A DNA stretch of 64,000 bases from an uncultured Anaerococcus sp. (lineage in GTDB: Bacteria; Bacillota; Clostridia; Tissierellales; Peptoniphilaceae): contig NZ_CAMXYR010000001.1 of assembly GCF_947253225.1 (NCBI RefSeq), positions 35,809 through 99,808 on the forward strand. Direction: 5' to 3'. Positions 62,241-64,000 of this stretch are shown piece by piece. The position numbers and the translations under genes are program-made. Numbering within the stretch: position 1 is the stretch's first letter; each line of letters starts with the position of its first letter. Under the pieces are notes generated by a model. That model saw only the letters and a list, made by a program, of their open reading frames with translations, had not been told where the DNA came from and did no database searches.

Positions 62241-63080
62241 CTACTGTCTCAATTTGTCAGTTAGTTCTTTAGAAACTTTTAGGTTTCCTATCACATGTTC
62301 CATATTTTCTGCTATGTAGCCATAGAATAAGATATCAGTAATAATTTGACTTGAAAATCTTGATGATATGGCTGCATATCTCATCTTTTTTTCTATTTCG
62401 GGGATGGGAATGACGTAGTCTGAGAGGTTTGAGAGTTTACCTTTAGCTTTTTTGGTAATAGTTACAACTTTTGCTCCAGTCTTACTTGCATAGTCTGCTG
62501 CCACTAGGATTTCCTTAGTCAAACCCGAGTAGGAAATACAGATTAGAAGGTCGCCTTTTTCGATATTTGTAAGCAAGGTTAGGTTGGTATGGGGATCTCT
62601 TTCATAAAAGGCCCTCTTTCCTGCCCTCAATAGTTTGTAGATTAAATCTTCACACACAAGTCCAGATGAACCCACTCCTGCTAGGTAAACTGTTTTAGCC
62701 TCTAGCAAGGATTTTATTGCACTAGCTAGGGTGTTTTCATCTATTAGGGCGTAAGTTTTTTCTATAGAAGCAAGGACGTTTACCTTACTTTTATTTACTA
62801 TATCACTTACACTATCATTATCGGCTATTACTTCCGATTTGATTACTTCCTCATTTTCTAGGCTTTTAGCTATATCAACCTTTAGGTCTGTGTAGCCCTT
62901 GTAGCCAAGTTTTTGGACAAACCTTATTATGGCTGATTGGCTAGTTGATGTTAGAGAAGCTAGTTGTTGAGACTTCGTTTTTATAATCTTATTTGGATTA
63001 TTCAAAACATAGTCTGCTATTTTCTTGTCAGCTTGGGTAAATTCGCTATATCTTTCTTTGATTCTTATTAGATAGGTCAT
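62241..63080 (-). CDS. murR: MurR/RpiR-family transcriptional regulator
   Basis: A 279-residue regulator with an N-terminal RpiR helix-turn-helix (about 1-75; SQQLASLTSTSQSAIIRFVQ) and a C-terminal SIS domain for a phosphosugar (about 115-250; LAGVGSSG and ISYSGLTKE). As first gene of the operon with mupG, murQ and murP it most likely senses MurNAc 6-phosphate and controls its own transcript. GAGG lies 5 bases before the ATG, and a palindrome lies between promoter and start. Confidence 0.92.
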   Translation of the reverse strand: MTYLIRIKERYSEFTQADKKIADYVLNNPNKIIKTKSQQLASLTSTSQSAIIRFVQKLGYKGYTDLKVDIAKSLENEEVIKSEVIADNDSVSDIVNKSKVNVLASIEKTYALIDENTLASAIKSLLEAKTVYLAGVGSSGLVCEDLIYKLLRAGKRAFYERDPHTNLTLLTNIEKGDLLICISYSGLTKEILVAADYASKTGAKVVTITKKAKGKLSNLSDYVIPIPEIEKKMRYAAISSRFSSQIITDILFYGYIAENMEHVIGNLKVSKELTDKLRQ

Positions 63081-63093
63081 AGTATCCTCATTT

Positions 63094-63142
63094 GAAAAGC
63101 TTTTCTTATGTTCAATTATATCATTTTAAATATTAATTTCAA
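63094..63142 (-). promoter_or_regulatory. mur operon promoter and candidate MurR operator
   Basis: Minus strand: TTGAAA (63137-63142) and TATAAT (63115-63120) with a 16-base spacer. Downstream, a perfect 12-base palindrome GAAAAGCTTTTC (63094-63105) lies between the expected start and the ribosome site, a good position for repression. Confidence 0.65.
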
Positions 63143-63166
63143 ACTTTTTCTATATTTTTTAAATAA

Positions 63167-63808
63167 TTATTTCAGGTGATCGATAACTTCTCTTAGATTA
63201 TCCCTTTTTTTATCAGGCTCAAAGCTTAGAGGGAAGCTCTTATCTCTTATTATAAGATAGTCCATGCCAGACTCTTTTGCAGCAAGATATCCATTATAGG
63301 AATCTTCTAGGATAAGGCTTTCTTCTTTTTTGCAAGAGAATTTTTCCCTAGCCTTTAGAAATATTTCTGGATTTGGTTTACTTTTTTCGACCTCATCACC
63401 ACTTATTATAAAATCAAAGTAAGGTCTTATTTTTTCCTTTGCCAATAAAAGGTCAATTTTTTCTCTATCATTGGATGAGGCGAGGGCTATTTTTACCTTA
63501 TTGGCTTTTAGAAAGTCCAAAAGTTCTCCTAGCCCTTCCTTTTTGATAGATTTAGGGTTGTTTCTTAGGATATTTAACCTGTGAGCATTCAATTCATTTC
63601 TCAGCTTATCAGCTTTAGCTAAAGAGCCCAAAATTTTTGCTAATTTTTCTCTGATTGTTTGTTCATTTTGTCCAGTCAACTCTTTTCTGAGCTTATCATT
63701 AAATTCAAAATTATATTTATGAGCTAGGTCAAACCAAGACCTATAGTAAATAATCTCAGTATCAAACATGAGACCATCCATATCGAATATCACTAATTTA
63801 TATTTCAT
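63167..63808 (-). CDS. HAD-superfamily hydrolase, beta-phosphoglucomutase-like
   Basis: A 213-residue HAD protein with a C1-type helical cap. Motif I is FDMDGLMFDTE, motif II is ASSN, motif III includes the Lys of KSKPNPEIF and motif IV is LEDSYNG. The group includes beta-phosphoglucomutases and small phosphatases; the DMDG core fits either. AAGGAGAGACT precedes the ATG. It lies 86 bases upstream of murR on the same strand, but the strong murR promoter suggests separate control. The substrate is not evident. Confidence 0.87.
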   Translation of the reverse strand: MKYKLVIFDMDGLMFDTEIIYYRSWFDLAHKYNFEFNDKLRKELTGQNEQTIREKLAKILGSLAKADKLRNELNAHRLNILRNNPKSIKKEGLGELLDFLKANKVKIALASSNDREKIDLLLAKEKIRPYFDFIISGDEVEKSKPNPEIFLKAREKFSCKKEESLILEDSYNGYLAAKESGMDYLIIRDKSFPLSFEPDKKRDNLREVIDHLK

Positions 63809-63854
63809 AGTCTCTCCTTTTTACTTTCTTACCCTTTTTAAAAATTTGCATAAC

Positions 63855-63881
63855 AAAAGCCAAGCTTTAGGCTCGGCTTTT
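63855..63881. terminator. Terminator at the right edge
   Basis: AAAAGCCAAGC/GCTCGGCTTTT stem with one mismatch and a 5-base loop, between the end of the truncated gene and the HAD gene; T residues flank it on both strands. Confidence 0.8.
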
Positions 63882-63897
63882 AGGAGTGATAGGTTTT

Positions 63898-64000
63898 TTA
63901 TAAATCAGAGTCTATTTCTAAGAATTCTTCTATTTGTTTTATTAGGACTCCGCTTTCTTTTCTTGTTTCTTCTGATCTTTTGACAAGAGCTTCGAGCTCG
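63898..64000 (-). CDS. C-terminal fragment of an unknown, probably helical protein
   Basis: An open frame enters from the right edge and ends at TAA (63898-63900). The last 33 or so residues are highly charged, with heptad-like spacing (ELEALVKRSEETRKESG, then IKQIEEFLEIDSDL), as in a coiled-coil tail. A terminator follows 17 bases later, supporting a real gene end. The product cannot be named from this much. Confidence 0.6.
   Translation of the reverse strand, partial: ELEALVKRSEETRKESGVLIKQIEEFLEIDSDL

Overview
The window looks like a chromosome segment of a low-GC, Gram-positive anaerobic coccus of the Tissierellia, most like Anaerococcus, Peptoniphilus or Finegoldia. This rests on the AT-rich sequence with strong AGGAGG-type ribosome sites, the clostridial gene content (flavodoxin next to a DUF3793 protein, FeoA-FeoA-FeoB, GltS, BrnQ) and the large sortase-anchored surface proteins. 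The genus is an inference, not a proof. No rRNA, tRNA, CRISPR array or intact insertion sequence was seen.

Layout. The left end (1-9.4 kb) is housekeeping: a truncated glycosyltransferase, a divergent glutamate symporter, a tight five-gene minus-strand operon (HAD phosphatase, YycJ-type metallohydrolase, TtcA, UppP, Tag), BrnQ, and two uncharacterised membrane proteins. The next block (9.5-27.3 kb) is a surface locus: a major pilin-like protein (YPKN pilin motif, IPQTG anchor) behind a long structured leader, downstream of a 5,024-residue adhesin. That adhesin has a probable Cys-Gln thioester domain, a vWA domain, about 16 SpaA/Cna-B modules and a YPYTG anchor. At 27.8-31.8 kb lies an iron-uptake block (feoA, feoA, feoB, a Cys-rich small membrane protein, flavodoxin, DUF3793) with two Fur-box-like sites. 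At 32.1-35.3 kb a plus-strand operon encodes a threonine aldolase, a MORN-like protein and an OatA-like O-acetyltransferase. A second giant adhesin of 5,014 residues (35.5-50.6 kb) follows, with an LPLTA anchor; its N-terminal region is paralogous to that of the first. The two giant genes fill about 47% of the window.

The right end (50.8-64 kb) holds a two-lobed retropepsin-like protein, a cation antiporter behind a recognisable fluoride riboswitch, and an operon of a PAS-SpoIIE phosphatase, DeoC, a cytoplasmic alpha-amylase and RNase H. It ends with a muropeptide-recovery operon: MurR, a wall-anchored AmiE-like serine hydrolase with an NPKTG signal, MupG, MurQ and MurP. A HAD phosphatase and the tail of an unknown gene close the window.

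How the parts relate. Four sortase substrates carry four different sorting signals (IPQTG, YPYTG, LPLTA, NPKTG), yet no sortase gene is present. The best candidates for something new are the giant adhesins: a thioester domain deep inside giant 1, and a recurrent beta-rich module that I cannot assign to a named family and that occurs about ten times across both proteins. The fluoride-controlled antiporter and the surface-hydrolase/MupG recycling operon also deserve attention.
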